This document shows positions 9,002 through 16,992 of a DNA stretch of 64,000 nt, in pieces; within the stretch, counting starts at the first letter, position 1, and each line of letters starts with the position of its first letter. The notes beneath the pieces were generated by a model. That model did no database searches and had not been told where the DNA came from. It saw only the letters and a list, made by a program, of their open reading frames with translations. The stretch is from the NCBI RefSeq assembly GCF_004135645.1, contig NZ_SDPW01000001.1, positions 2,170,001-2,234,000 on the forward strand, read 5' to 3'. A program made the translations under genes and the position numbers. Source of the stretch: Senegalimassilia faecalis (GTDB lineage Bacteria; Actinomycetota; Coriobacteriia; Coriobacteriales; Eggerthellaceae).

Positions 9002-9979
9002 GTGACTTCAGACATCGAAGCCGTACGCCGCGGGTGCGGCGTGGCCGTCATCATACCCTGCTACAACGAGGCCGTCACCATCGGCAAGGTGGTCGACGAC
9101 TTCCGCCGCGTCATGCCCGAGGCCGACGTGTACGTGTACGACAACAACTCGTCGGACGGCACGGGCGACATCGCGCGGGCGCACGGCGCCACCGTGAAGG
9201 TGGAGCGGCGCCAGGGCAAGGGCAACGTCGTGCGCCAGATGATGCGCGACATCGACGCCGACTACTACCTCATGGTGGACGGCGACGACACCTACCCCGC
9301 CGAGGCCGGCCCCGACCTGGTGGCGCCGCTGGCCGCCGACGAGGCCGACATGGTGGTGGGCGACCGCCTGTCCAACGGCACGTACGGCGAGGAGAACGAC
9401 CGCGCGTTCCACGGCTTCGGCAACGACCTGGTGCGCTTCCTCATCAAGGCCATCTACGGGTTCGAGTTTTCCGACGTCATGACGGGCTACCGCGCCTACA
9501 ACAAGGTGTTCGCCAAGACCATGCCGGTGCTGTCCCCCGGCTTCGAGATCGAGACGGAGCTGTCCATCCACGCGGTGGACAAGCGCTGGCGCATCGCCGA
9601 GGTGCCCATCGACTACCGCGACCGCCCCGAGGGCAGCGAGTCGAAGCTGTCCACGTTCTCGGACGGCTTCAAGGTGCTCATGATGATCCTGTCGCTGTTC
9701 AAGGACTACAAGCCGCTGGCGCTGTTCTCCTGGGTGGCGCTGCTGTTCGTGGCTCTGGGCCTGATCGCCGGCGTCCCGGTTATCGCGCAGTTCGCCGCCA
9801 CGGGCTTGGTGCCCCGGCTGCCAAGCGCCCTTCTGGCCGTGGGCCTGGTGTTCGTGGGCCTGCTGGCATTCACGTGCGGGCTCATCCTGGACACGGTGGT
9901 CAAGGGCGCGCGCAAGCAATACGAGATTCAGGTCACCGAAGCTTACGAGCGCTACGGTTGCTGCGACAAGGCAGAATAA
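9002..9979 (+). CDS. GT2 glycosyltransferase, DPM1-like, with C-terminal membrane helices
   Basis: 325 residues from GTG 9002 (AAGGAG 8 bases upstream). GT-A fold motifs: AVIIPCYNEAVTIG at the N-terminus, YDNNSSDGTGDIA, the metal-binding MVDGDDTYPAE, and GYRAYNKVFAK. After about residue 235 two hydrophobic helices (LALFSWVALLFVALGLIAG; LLAVGLVFVGLLAFTCGLI) anchor it to the membrane. Such enzymes load a hexose onto undecaprenyl phosphate for envelope or protein glycosylation. Pairing with GtrA supports the role; sugar and acceptor are unknown. Confidence 0.9.
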   Translation: MTSDIEAVRRGCGVAVIIPCYNEAVTIGKVVDDFRRVMPEADVYVYDNNSSDGTGDIARAHGATVKVERRQGKGNVVRQMMRDIDADYYLMVDGDDTYPAEAGPDLVAPLAADEADMVVGDRLSNGTYGEENDRAFHGFGNDLVRFLIKAIYGFEFSDVMTGYRAYNKVFAKTMPVLSPGFEIETELSIHAVDKRWRIAEVPIDYRDRPEGSESKLSTFSDGFKVLMMILSLFKDYKPLALFSWVALLFVALGLIAGVPVIAQFAATGLVPRLPSALLAVGLVFVGLLAFTCGLILDTVVKGARKQYEIQVTEAYERYGCCDKAE

Positions 9980-9993
9980 GGTATCATTACCGC

Positions 9994-10074
9994 AGCAGCG
10001 CGTCTTAAGGAAAGGTCCTTCACATCTAGGCCGTGTGATACTAGGGTGCTTTCCCTTAGGCGCGCTGCTTTTTT
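9994..10074 (+). ncRNA. Candidate small structured RNA (or elaborate terminator)
   Basis: A TTGCTG (9958) and TATCAT (9982-9987) pair with 18-bp spacing predicts a start near 9994. The first stem strand GCAGCGCG (9995) pairs perfectly with CGCGCTGC (10061-10068), which is followed by six T. Inside, CTTAAGG pairs with CCTTAGG, AAAG with CTTT, and TCACA/TGTGA forms an apical hairpin. It may be an independent RNA of about 80 nt or just the terminator of the GT2 gene. It lacks the SRP-RNA GGAAG...AGC tetraloop motif. Confidence 0.5.
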
Positions 10075-10208
10075 GACGCAAGCCGGCATCAGCTGTGCAT
10101 CCTTCGGCAACTTATGAAGGAATTGTGGCCCGCCGAAGTGGAGTCTTGCGCACCTTCTGGGATTTTGACATACTAATCAAGCTGCTTTTCGACACGGAAG
10201 CGCACTTC

Positions 10209-10283
10209 GTCCCCATAGTCTAGAGGTTAGGACGCGGCCCTTTCAAGGCTGAGACACGAGTTCGATTCTCGTTGGGGGCACCA
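10209..10283 (+). tRNA. tRNA-Glu (anticodon TTC)
   Basis: A 75-nt cloverleaf with encoded CCA. GTCCCCA pairs with TGGGGGC, the D-arm is AGTCTAGAGGTTAGGAC, the anticodon loop CTTTCAA carries TTC, and the T-arm has GAGTTCGATTCTC. Confidence 0.97.
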
Positions 10284-10295
10284 TTCGAACGCTAA

Positions 10296-10322
10296 GGGTC
10301 GGTCGAGCACCGGCCCTTTTTT
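10296..10322 (+). terminator. Terminator after tRNA-Glu
   Basis: Stem GGGTCGGT / ACCGGCCC around CGAGC, then six T. A second small hairpin, GAAGCCGG TTTT CCGGCTTT-like, follows at 10331-10352. Confidence 0.75.
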
Positions 10323-10421
10323 CTTTTCCAGAAGCCGGTTTTCGCCGGCTTTTCCTATACCGAGGGAAAGGTTCCCGCCATCACTGACGTCATCGCAACC
10401 GCCGATCAACCTGAAGCCGAG

Positions 10422-11699
10422 CGCCCGCTTGTGCTGGTCATGCACGCGTCGGTTGGTTCGGGCCATCGCAGCGCGGCGAACGCGATCGCGCAGGCGTTCG
10501 AGCTCATGCGCGACGAGCAGGCCGCCGAGCCCGCCGAAAGTGCCCAGCAACCCGACGTGCCGCACATTCCCGAAAACCTTGAAGTAAAGGTGCTCGACAT
10601 CCTGGATTTCGGGCGTATCGTGTTCGACGGCGATAAAACCGCTTCCATGTTCACGGGTCCTACGCGCCCCGTCTATGATTTGACCTGGCGTTATACGTTT
10701 ACCGGCCGTCTTTTATGGGGCGGCGGCACCGTGTGGGCGCACATTATGTACCCCAAGTTCGTGGAATACGTGCGCAATCGCCCGCCAGCGGCCATCGTGT
10801 GCACGCACATCACCGCCGCCAACGTGGCCGTGTCCGCGCGCATGCTTACCGGCCAGCACTACCCCATCGTGTGCGTGCCCACCGATTACGAAACCGAGGG
10901 CCTGTGGCCACACCTGTCAAGCGACCTGTTCTGCGTGGCAACCGAAAGCATGGCCGAGACGCTGCGCCCGCGCAAGGTGCCCGAAAAGCGCATCCGTATC
11001 ACGGGCATCCCCACGCGCGACGATTTCCGCCGCACGTACGACCGCGCCGAAACACGGCAGCGCCTGGACCTTCCGCAGGACAAGCGCATCGTGCTGGCGC
11101 TGGCCGGTGCGTACCTTCCGCGCCCGTATGTGCACTTCCGCAACGCGTTGGACAATCTGCTGCCGTTTCTGCACACGCTAGGACATTCGCTGCATTTCGT
11201 GTTCGTTGCCGGAAACGACCGTGAATACGCCGAGCACCTGCGCACTCAATGCGCCGAGCTGGGCATTTCCGACAACGTCACCGTGCTTGAATACGTGGAG
11301 GGCATGGCAGCGCTCATGGCCGCATCGGATCTGGTCATTTGCAAGTCGGGCGGGCTTACCGTCACGGAATGCCTGTGCGCACAGGTGCCCATGATCTTGC
11401 TGGGCAAGGCTTACGGGCAGGAAAAAGCGAACGTGCGCATGCTCACGTCGCTAGGCGCCGCCATGCACGTCACCACGTGGCGCGAGCTGCTTGACGCGCT
11501 GCGGCACGTGGCGAACAACCCCGACAGCGTGCGGGCCATGCTGGTCAACGGTAGCTTCCTGCGCCGGCCGAACGCCGCGCGCGATATCGCTGCCGCCACG
11601 CTTTCGCTGGCCGACGCGCCCAAAGACGAATCAGACCCGCTGTACAAAAAGCATTTTCTCCACTTCTACTGGGGAAAGAAACCCGCGCACGTCCGCTAA
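10422..11699 (+). CDS. MGDG-synthase/UgtP-type glycosyltransferase (GT28-like)
   Basis: Transfers sugar to diacylglycerol-type lipid acceptors, by family. Start of fold LVMHASVGSGHRSAANAIAQ matches the N-terminal acceptor domain (MGDG_synth). The second Rossmann domain has FVFVAGND, VLEYVEGMAALMAASDLVICKSGG (UDP-sugar site with KSGG) and ILLGKAYGQE. GTG 10422 is the only standard codon that keeps the first beta strand, but it has a poor ribosome site. The only good one (GAGGGAAAGG, 10362-10371) points to codon ATC at 10380, in frame. ATG 10431 would cut into the strand. Stop TAA. It precedes the helicase gene by 33 bp, probably one operon. Confidence 0.85.
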   Translation, partial: RPLVLVMHASVGSGHRSAANAIAQAFELMRDEQAAEPAESAQQPDVPHIPENLEVKVLDILDFGRIVFDGDKTASMFTGPTRPVYDLTWRYTFTGRLLWGGGTVWAHIMYPKFVEYVRNRPPAAIVCTHITAANVAVSARMLTGQHYPIVCVPTDYETEGLWPHLSSDLFCVATESMAETLRPRKVPEKRIRITGIPTRDDFRRTYDRAETRQRLDLPQDKRIVLALAGAYLPRPYVHFRNALDNLLPFLHTLGHSLHFVFVAGNDREYAEHLRTQCAELGISDNVTVLEYVEGMAALMAASDLVICKSGGLTVTECLCAQVPMILLGKAYGQEKANVRMLTSLGAAMHVTTWRELLDALRHVANNPDSVRAMLVNGSFLRRPNAARDIAAATLSLADAPKDESDPLYKKHFLHFYWGKKPAHVR

Positions 11700-11732
11700 A
11701 GCGTGCGCACCTCAGAAAGGAACGAACCATAT

Positions 11733-13316
11733 ATGTCGCATTTCGACGAACTTGGCCTGTCCGGCCAGGCGCTGCAAGCTGTGGCCGAGCTGGGATACGC
11801 CAACCCTACGCCCGTGCAGCAGCAGGCTATCCCCTACGTGCTTGAGGGGCGCGACCTTATTGCCGCCGCGAAAACGGGCACGGGCAAAACGGCCGCGTTC
11901 TCGCTGCCGTCCATGGACAAGCTGGGGCACGCGAAGGGCAACAAGGGGCCGCTGATGCTGGTGGTCACGCCCACGCGCGAGCTTGCCGAGCAGATCGGCG
12001 AGGTGTGCGGCACCATCGCGCACCACACGCATCACCGCATCCTCACCGTGGTGGGCGGCGTGTCGTACAACCCGCAGATTCAGGCGCTGGGACGCGGCGT
12101 GGACATCCTTATTGCCACGCCGGGGCGCCTGGTTGACCTGATGGAGCAGGGCGCCGCGCACCTGTCCAACGTTGAGGTGTTGGTGCTTGACGAGGCCGAC
12201 CGCATGCTTGACATGGGCTTTTGGCCCGCCATGAAGAAGATCATCGGCGCTACGCCCTCAAGCCGCCAAACGCTTTTGTTCTCGGCCACCATCGACCACA
12301 CCATCATGAAAACGGCCGGCAAGCTGCTGCGCAACCCCGCCATGGTGGAGATCGCGCACAAGGGAGAGACGGCCGACACCGTTGAGCAGTACGTCATGCA
12401 CGTACAGCAAGCGGTGAAGCCCGCGCTGCTGAAGGGGCTGCTGAAAGAACGCGGGCATCGCCGCGTCATCGTGTTCTGCCGCACGCGCAGCCGCGCTGAC
12501 GCCACGTGCCGCCGCCTGAAGAAGGTGGGCTACCACGTGGAGGCCATCCACTCCAGCCGCAGCCAGAACCAGCGTCGCCGCGCACTCGAGAACTTCGCCA
12601 ACGGCCAAACCGACGTGCTGGTTGCCACCGACGTGCTGGCGCGCGGCATCGACGTGGAAGAGGTGGAGTACGTGGTGAACTACGACCTGCCCACCGTGCC
12701 CGAAGACTACGTGCACCGCATCGGGCGCACGGGCCGCGCGGGAGCCACGGGTTTCGCCGTGTCGTTCGTCAGCCCCGAAACCGCCGACGCGCTGCGCGAC
12801 ATCCAGAAGCTGGTGAAGCGCGAGATTCCCGAACTTGAACTTGAGGATTTCGACATGCACGAGGCCGAGATGGAGGCTGCCGCGAAGGCGCAGCAGGCCG
12901 AGGCACGTCGCGACCCCGAGATTCAGCAGGCGAAGAAGGAAGAGGCCGCGCGCAAGCGCAAGAAGGCGCGCGCCCGCGAGGCGGCGGCCGCGGTGGAGGA
13001 TGCGCGCAGCAACCGCAAGAGCGCGCATAACAACCACAGCGGCAAGAAACACGCCGACAAGCCCGCCAGCGGCACGGCGAAAGCCAGCAAGAAGCACGCG
13101 AACGCGCAGAACGCGCCTGCAGCAAAGCCCGCGAAGGCGAAGCGCCCCGCGAAGGGCGGCGCTGGCGAAGCGGCGCGCAAGGGCGGCGCGAGCAAGAACG
13201 CAGCCGGCAAGGCCAAGAGCGCGCCGAAGCGCGCGGCGGCCGCGCCTGCCGGCGATTTCCGCCCCGGACGCGCACATCGCGCCGCCGTAGCCAGCCAGCG
13301 CAGCAGGCGCCGCTAG
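11733..13316 (+). CDS. DEAD-box ATP-dependent RNA helicase
   Basis: 527 residues; ATG 11733 has AGAAAGGAA upstream and begins the conserved Q-motif region FDELGLSGQALQAV. Motifs in order: Q motif PTPVQQQAIP, I AAKTGTGKT, Ia PTRELAEQ, Ib TPGRL, II DEAD, III SAT, IV VFCRTRSRA, V TDVLARGIDV, VI HRIGRTGRAG. The last about 150 residues are a Lys/Ala/Arg-rich low-complexity tail typical of RhlE-like actinobacterial helicases and probably bind RNA. Likely roles are ribosome assembly or mRNA decay; the substrate is not determinable. Confidence 0.95.
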   Translation: MSHFDELGLSGQALQAVAELGYANPTPVQQQAIPYVLEGRDLIAAAKTGTGKTAAFSLPSMDKLGHAKGNKGPLMLVVTPTRELAEQIGEVCGTIAHHTHHRILTVVGGVSYNPQIQALGRGVDILIATPGRLVDLMEQGAAHLSNVEVLVLDEADRMLDMGFWPAMKKIIGATPSSRQTLLFSATIDHTIMKTAGKLLRNPAMVEIAHKGETADTVEQYVMHVQQAVKPALLKGLLKERGHRRVIVFCRTRSRADATCRRLKKVGYHVEAIHSSRSQNQRRRALENFANGQTDVLVATDVLARGIDVEEVEYVVNYDLPTVPEDYVHRIGRTGRAGATGFAVSFVSPETADALRDIQKLVKREIPELELEDFDMHEAEMEAAAKAQQAEARRDPEIQQAKKEEAARKRKKARAREAAAAVEDARSNRKSAHNNHSGKKHADKPASGTAKASKKHANAQNAPAAKPAKAKRPAKGGAGEAARKGGASKNAAGKAKSAPKRAAAAPAGDFRPGRAHRAAVASQRSRRR

Positions 13317-13403
13317 CAGTTGGTATCGCGCCGATAAGGGATATGGCACAAGCGCGGTGCCAAACAACCGCTAAAGTATTGCTGTCTTAGGAGGGAGGAC
13401 AGC

Positions 13404-13736
13404 ATGCGCATAGCGGTAGCTAGCCAAGGGCTTGATGTTGCCTCGAAGGTTTTGCGCTGCGCCAGCTACATGTGCTATCGCGTGGATCGCGGCATGATCG
13501 TTGATTGTCAGAACATGCCGAACCTGTCGCTTCCGCCCGCCCAGCTTGCAACGCTTATGAAAGACCTCGGCGTCACGGTTATGCTTGCGCAAACCGTCGA
13601 GCCGAGCGCGCGAGCAGCGCTTGAGCAAGCGGGAATCGAGGTGGAGGCAGGTTCCACGGGAACAGCATCCGGAGCGGCACGCACGTACTTAGCGCACACG
13701 CTGGCCGGCCGCGACGAGGAGTTGGAGGCCTCGTAA
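13404..13736 (+). CDS. NifX/NifB-C-like (dinitrogenase FeMo-cofactor family) protein
   Basis: 110 residues from ATG 13404, very strong AGGAGGGAGG 6 bases upstream. MRIAVASQGLDVASKVLRCA, the middle ATLMKDLGVTVMLAQTVEPSA and AGIEVEAGSTGTA follow the NifX/NafY/NifB-C fold, which binds iron-sulfur or FeMo cofactor precursors. No nitrogenase genes are present, so a generic metal-cluster carrier role is more likely. A lone Cys pair (Cys20, Cys24) is notable. Confidence 0.8.
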   Translation: MRIAVASQGLDVASKVLRCASYMCYRVDRGMIVDCQNMPNLSLPPAQLATLMKDLGVTVMLAQTVEPSARAALEQAGIEVEAGSTGTASGAARTYLAHTLAGRDEELEAS

Positions 13737-13776
13737 AAGGGCAACGCGGCACGCCAAGCAAAGCGGCAACACATGA

Positions 13777-13801
13777 GAAAGCGCCACCAAGGCGCTTTTT
13801 T
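13777..13801 (+). terminator. Terminator after the NifX-like gene
   Basis: AAAGCGCC-ACCAA-GGCGCTTTTTT, an 8-bp stem with a T tract. Confidence 0.8.
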
Positions 13802-13848
13802 CATGCCCGCATTCGCAGGCGCGCAAAGCTGCTCCCCGAACGCAAAAA

Positions 13849-13876
13849 GACCCCGCCCGGTTTCCCGGACGGGGTC
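13849..13876 (-). terminator. Terminator of the infC-rpmI-rplT operon
   Basis: On the minus strand GACCCCGTCCGG, a 4-base loop and CCGGGCGGGGTC are followed by TTTTTG. It lies 23 bp after the rplT stop. Confidence 0.85.
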
Positions 13877-13899
13877 GTGAGTTTCGCAAGCGTTAAAGC

Positions 13900-14253
13900 T
13901 TACAGGGCCTTCTTGGCAACCTCGACGATGGCGGTGAAAGCCGCGGGATCGTTGATGGCCATGTCGGACAGCACCTTGCGGTCGAGCTCGATGCCAGCCT
14001 TCTTCAGACCATTCATGAAGGAGGAGTAGCTCATGCCGTTCAGACGAGCACCGGCGTTGATGCGGGTGATCCACAGACGACGGATCGCGCGCTTCTTGTT
14101 GCGACGGTCACGGTACTGGTACTGCAGCGAGTGCTGCACCTGCTCTTTGGCAGCGGTGTAGGAACGGGACTTCGCGCCGTAGTAACCCTTTGCACGGTTG
14201 AGGACGGTGCGACGCTTCTTCTTGGCGTTAACTGCACGCTTAATACGAGCCAT
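13900..14253 (-). CDS. rplT: 50S ribosomal protein L20
   Basis: 117 residues, full length. Begins [18 protein letters not shown] with the basic extension that threads into 23S rRNA, and contains [19 protein letters not shown] and [19 protein letters not shown]. Third gene of infC-rpmI-rplT, 23 bp after rpmI. In other bacteria L20 binds its own leader RNA; the structured leader at 15058-15213 fits that kind of control. Stop TAA. Confidence 0.98.
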   Translation of the reverse strand: MARIKRAVNAKKKRRTVLNRAKGYYGAKSRSYTAAKEQVQHSLQYQYRDRRNKKRAIRRLWITRINAGARLNGMSYSSFMNGLKKAGIELDRKVLSDMAINDPAAFTAIVEVAKKAL

Positions 14254-14276
14254 TGATTATCACTGCTCCTTATTGA

Positions 14277-14474
14277 CTAGCGACGGCCGAGGTTGCGGGC
14301 CACGACACGACGGTCAGCGGCAGCCAGCTCGGTCTCGTGACGGAAATTACGCTTACGCTTCTGAGACTTCTTCGTCAGAATGTGGCTCTTGTAAGCCTTA
14401 GCGCGCATGATCTTGCCGGAACCGGTAACGCGGAAGCGCTTAGCCGTACCGCGATGGGTCTTCATCTTAGGCAT
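14277..14474 (-). CDS. rpmI: 50S ribosomal protein L35
   Basis: 65 residues. [20 protein letters not shown] and [20 protein letters not shown] are diagnostic. ATG 14474 overlaps the end of infC by 8 bp, indicating translational coupling. Stop TAG. Confidence 0.98.
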   Translation of the reverse strand: MPKMKTHRGTAKRFRVTGSGKIMRAKAYKSHILTKKSQKRKRNFRHETELAAADRRVVARNLGRR

Positions 14475-15057
14475 TGCCTTGGTCCTTTCCTTCGTCTTTC
14501 TTATCGTTTGCTTTCTTTTTCTTCGCCGCCATGCTTGCGGGAAGCGGGGCGATGAGCATGTGCATGTTGCGGCCTTCCATCTTCGGCTGGCTTTCGATGA
14601 CCGCAATGTCTTTGAGGTCGTCGGCCAGGCGCTCCAGAATGGTCAGGCCCTGTTCCGGGTGCGCCATTTCGCGGCCGCGGAACATGATGGTGATCTTGAC
14701 CTTGTTGCCCGCGGAGAGGAAGCGAAGCACGTGCTTCTTCTTCGTGGTGTAGTCCCCGATGTCGATTTTCGGGCGGAACTTCATTTCCTTGGTCTCGATC
14801 TTGCTTTGGTTCTTGCGAGCCTGCTTCGCCTTGATGGCTTGATCGTACTTGAACTTGCCGTAATCCATGATGCGGCACACGGGCGGTTCCGCATTCGGGG
14901 CGATTTCCACAAGGTCAAGCCCCTGGTCGTCAGCAACGCGCTGCGCCTGGGCAACCGGGTAGATACCCAATTGCGTACCGTCGAACCCGATCAGGCGGCA
15001 CTCGCGCACCGTGATCTGTTCGTTGAGCCTAGGCTCCTGAGCAGCTATCGCACTCAC
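14467..15057 (-). CDS. infC: Translation initiation factor IF-3
   Basis: IF-3 prevents premature 50S joining and proofreads start codons. N-domain [21 protein letters not shown], interdomain helix [15 protein letters not shown], and C-domain [14 protein letters not shown] and [20 protein letters not shown] are all present. GTG 15057 is preferred (196 residues), with AAGGA about 7-10 bases upstream. An in-frame ATG at 15072 is the alternative; it would put the ribosome site inside the gene. The Lys-rich C-terminal tail ([17 protein letters not shown]) is longer than usual. Stop TAA. Confidence 0.95.
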   Translation of the reverse strand: MSAIAAQEPRLNEQITVRECRLIGFDGTQLGIYPVAQAQRVADDQGLDLVEIAPNAEPPVCRIMDYGKFKYDQAIKAKQARKNQSKIETKEMKFRPKIDIGDYTTKKKHVLRFLSAGNKVKITIMFRGREMAHPEQGLTILERLADDLKDIAVIESQPKMEGRNMHMLIAPLPASMAAKKKKANDKKDEGKDQGNA

Positions 15058-15087
15058 CTTCCTTCCTTGCATGCGATTGCATGGCAT

Positions 15088-15117
15088 AAAAAAACCCACA
15101 GCTTAAAAGCGTGCGGG
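15088..15117 (-). terminator. Attenuator terminator in the infC leader
   Basis: On the minus strand CCCGCACGCTTTTAAGC ... GTGGG folds into CCCGCA-GCTT/AAGC-TGTGGG and is followed by seven T, ending 31 bp before GTG 15057. A second copy of GCTTTTAAGC sits upstream at 15161-15171, between the arms of an AGTTCGG/CCGAACT hairpin (15130-15178). The arrangement suggests alternative pairing. By analogy with IF3/L20 leaders it likely senses L20 or translation. Confidence 0.7.
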
Positions 15118-15219
15118 CAGTATGAACTATCCGAGTTCGGTATTCATAGAACCCATCAGCAGCTTAAAAGCGCCGAACTAGGTGGGAGGCACATGCCCCC
15201 GCTTGTTAACAGCCCGTTC

Positions 15220-15247
15220 ATTATAGCGCGAACCGCCCAACGCGCAA
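15220..15247 (-). promoter_or_regulatory. Promoter of infC-rpmI-rplT
   Basis: TTGCGC (15242-15247) and a perfect TATAAT (15220-15225) with 16 bp between them. The predicted leader is about 155 nt long. Confidence 0.75.
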
Positions 15248-15398
15248 GAGTGAATTTTTCCTTGCGCGCCAGCGTCCACAAGGCGGACACATGCCGGCAC
15301 CCATCCGCCATCGAGTGCTGAGGGGGTCCTGACTGCAGCGCAATGTTTCGGCGCTAGACGCGTTTTCGGTTGATTTCTTTCCGTTTTAGACACATTTT

Positions 15399-15700
15399 TG
15401 GCATCTTACTTTCCGAGTTAGACACAAACCCCAGGTCATAAGCGTGGCGAGAGGAGCGCGTTTTAGACGCGTGGCACGTTTTGGGACTTTCCGAGCCTTC
15501 GTACATTTCGCGGCGATTTTTTGGCACGATTTCGAACTTTCCGAATGTTGCCACATTGCGAATTCGCCGCAGAGGGCCACGTGGGGCACGATTTCGAACT
15601 TTCCGAATCTAGCGAAGTTGCAAGAGATTCGGAAAGTTCCGTTTCGTGCCAAAACGGAACGCTTTAGCAACCGAAGGCTCGGAAAGTTCGAAATCGTGCC
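15399..15700. repeat. Cluster of 25-bp GGCACGATTTCGAACTTTCC repeats
   Basis: Five 25-bp units, each starting GGCACG and ending ACTTTCCGA(A/G)(T/C)C or close to it: 15473-15497 (+), 15523-15547 (+), 15585-15609 (+), 15626-15650 (-) and 15676-15700 (-). A decayed copy lies at 15399-15417. Spacers are 15-37 bp and unrelated. Opposite-facing copies can pair into long hairpins. No gene lies between 15248 and 16020; downstream at 15720-15890 there are only degenerate GGCAAGGCGAGCGGC-like repeats. Confidence 0.8.
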
Positions 15701-15973
15701 GCAACCGGGCGAGAAACGGCGAGCGGCGAGCCATCGATAGCCGGCAAGGCGGAAGAGAGGCAAGTAGGGGCGGCAACTAGCCGGGCGGGAGATAGCGGGC
15801 GGCAAGCTGCTAGCGACCGGCAAGGCGAGCGGCAGCCAGAGGCACACCGCGGACGACCAACAACCGAAAAGCAACGGACAACGTAGCGACCCTAGCGGTT
15901 AGCCAGCCAAGCGGGCGAACGGCATTTCCTATGGTTCGCGGGAATTCATTTGCGAAATCTGCCGATTGGACGG

Positions 15974-16002
15974 TTGCGCTTGTTTGTGGGGCGTACTACA
16001 CT
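15974..16002 (+). promoter_or_regulatory. Promoter of the riboflavin-transporter operon
   Basis: TTGCGC (15974) and TACACT (15997-16002), spacer 17 bp, about 18 bp before the riboswitch aptamer. Confidence 0.7.
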
Positions 16003-16020
16003 AGCGCCAATGAATTCTGT

Positions 16021-16190
16021 TTCAGGGCGAGGCGCAAATCCTCACTGGCGGTAACCAGAAGCGCCTGTTTGCGGCATGCAAGCGGCGGGCTGGAAGTCCG
16101 CGACCCTGTGCGTTGCAGGCAGCTGTACACGCAAGGCTGACCCGGTGCGAATCCGGGACCAACGGTGACAGTCCGGATGGAAGAGGCAGA
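16021..16190 (+). ncRNA. FMN riboswitch (RFN element)
   Basis: Recognisable conserved blocks are AGGGCGAGGCGCAAATCCTC, ACTGGCGGTAACCAG, GGCTGACCCGGTGCGAATCC, GGACCAACGGTGACAGTCC and GGATGGAAGAGGCAGAG. This is the six-stem aptamer that binds flavin mononucleotide. With the terminator at 16246-16286 it should switch off riboflavin uptake when FMN is plentiful. Confidence 0.93.
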
Positions 16191-16245
16191 GTTCGCGATG
16201 CGCATCGCGCGGCCGGCGGCCGCGGCGATTTCACGTTGAGCGAAT

Positions 16246-16286
16246 ACAAGCCCGTATGGAAGGAATTCATACGGGCTTGTTCTTTT
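16246..16286 (+). terminator. Expression-platform terminator of the FMN riboswitch
   Basis: A perfect 13-bp stem ACAAGCCCGTATG / CATACGGGCTTGT with a 9-base loop, then TCTTTT. It sits 57 bp before the ribU start. Confidence 0.88.
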
Positions 16287-16342
16287 CCGCGAAGCAAAGG
16301 GCATCCCCGCCAGGACGCGCTTCGCAGAAAAGAGGCTTCACC

Positions 16343-16930
16343 ATGTCGCAGGTAACCACCGCCGGAGCAATCAAGAACACGAACCGCTGGTCAACTCGCC
16401 AGCTGGTTACCATGGCGCTGATGTGCGCCATCGCCGCGCTGTTCTCGTTCGTGCAAATTCCCATCCTGCCCGCCGCGCCGTTTCTGACGTACGACCCCTC
16501 GCTCATGCCCGCCATGGTGTGCGGCTTCGCGTTCGGGCCGGGCGCCGGCTTTGCCGTGGGCGCCGTGGCCGCCGTCATCCACGGCCTGATCTTGGGCGAA
16601 TGGGTGGGCAGCCTGATGAACATCTGCGCCACGCTGTTCTTCGTGGTGCCCGCCGCCGCCATCTACGCGCGCAAGCACACGTTCGCCGGCGCAATCGCGG
16701 GCCTGCTGGTGGGCTGCGTCATTGCCACCGCGGGCGCCGTGCTGACGAACCTGACCATCGGCGTGTGGTTCTGGTACGGCAGCGCCGACGCCATCATGCC
16801 GCTGATGCTTCCCGCCGTGGTGCCGTTCAACCTTATTAAGACCGTGCTGAACTCCGCGCTGACACTAGTGGTGTACAAGGCCATCTCCAACTTGATCACC
16901 CCGAAGAAAGACCAGGTGAAGGGCCGCTAA
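16343..16930 (+). CDS. ribU: ECF transporter riboflavin-binding S component RibU
   Basis: 195 residues, about six membrane helices. Riboflavin S-component signs: LVTMALMCAIAALFSFVQIP, the loop FLTYDPSLMPAMVCGFAFGP and FNLIKTVLNSALTLVVYK. ATG 16343 has AGAGG about 9 bases upstream. The FMN riboswitch directly in front fixes the substrate as riboflavin with good confidence. It feeds the energising module encoded next. Stop TAA. Confidence 0.94.
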   Translation: MSQVTTAGAIKNTNRWSTRQLVTMALMCAIAALFSFVQIPILPAAPFLTYDPSLMPAMVCGFAFGPGAGFAVGAVAAVIHGLILGEWVGSLMNICATLFFVVPAAAIYARKHTFAGAIAGLLVGCVIATAGAVLTNLTIGVWFWYGSADAIMPLMLPAVVPFNLIKTVLNSALTLVVYKAISNLITPKKDQVKGR

Positions 16931-16992
16931 GGCTTTGCGTGCCCGCCGCGCCCTACTTCCCGCAGCACGAAAGGATTCGGTGACCTGCCGAA

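Noticed and set aside
9034-10008. A 324-codon frame overlapping the GT2 gene
   Set aside because: Extremely rich in Arg/Gly/His, as expected for an out-of-frame reading of GC-rich coding DNA; the other frame has all GT2 motifs.
9995-10074. SRP (4.5S) RNA identity for the hairpin after GT2
   Set aside because: The conserved GGAAG...AGC apical motif is missing and the length is short.
15473-15700. Five evenly sized 25-bp repeats that look like a CRISPR array
   Set aside because: Units face both ways, spacers vary from 15 to 37 bp, the motif also occurs at 1.9, 2.0 and 6.5 kb, and no cas gene is present.
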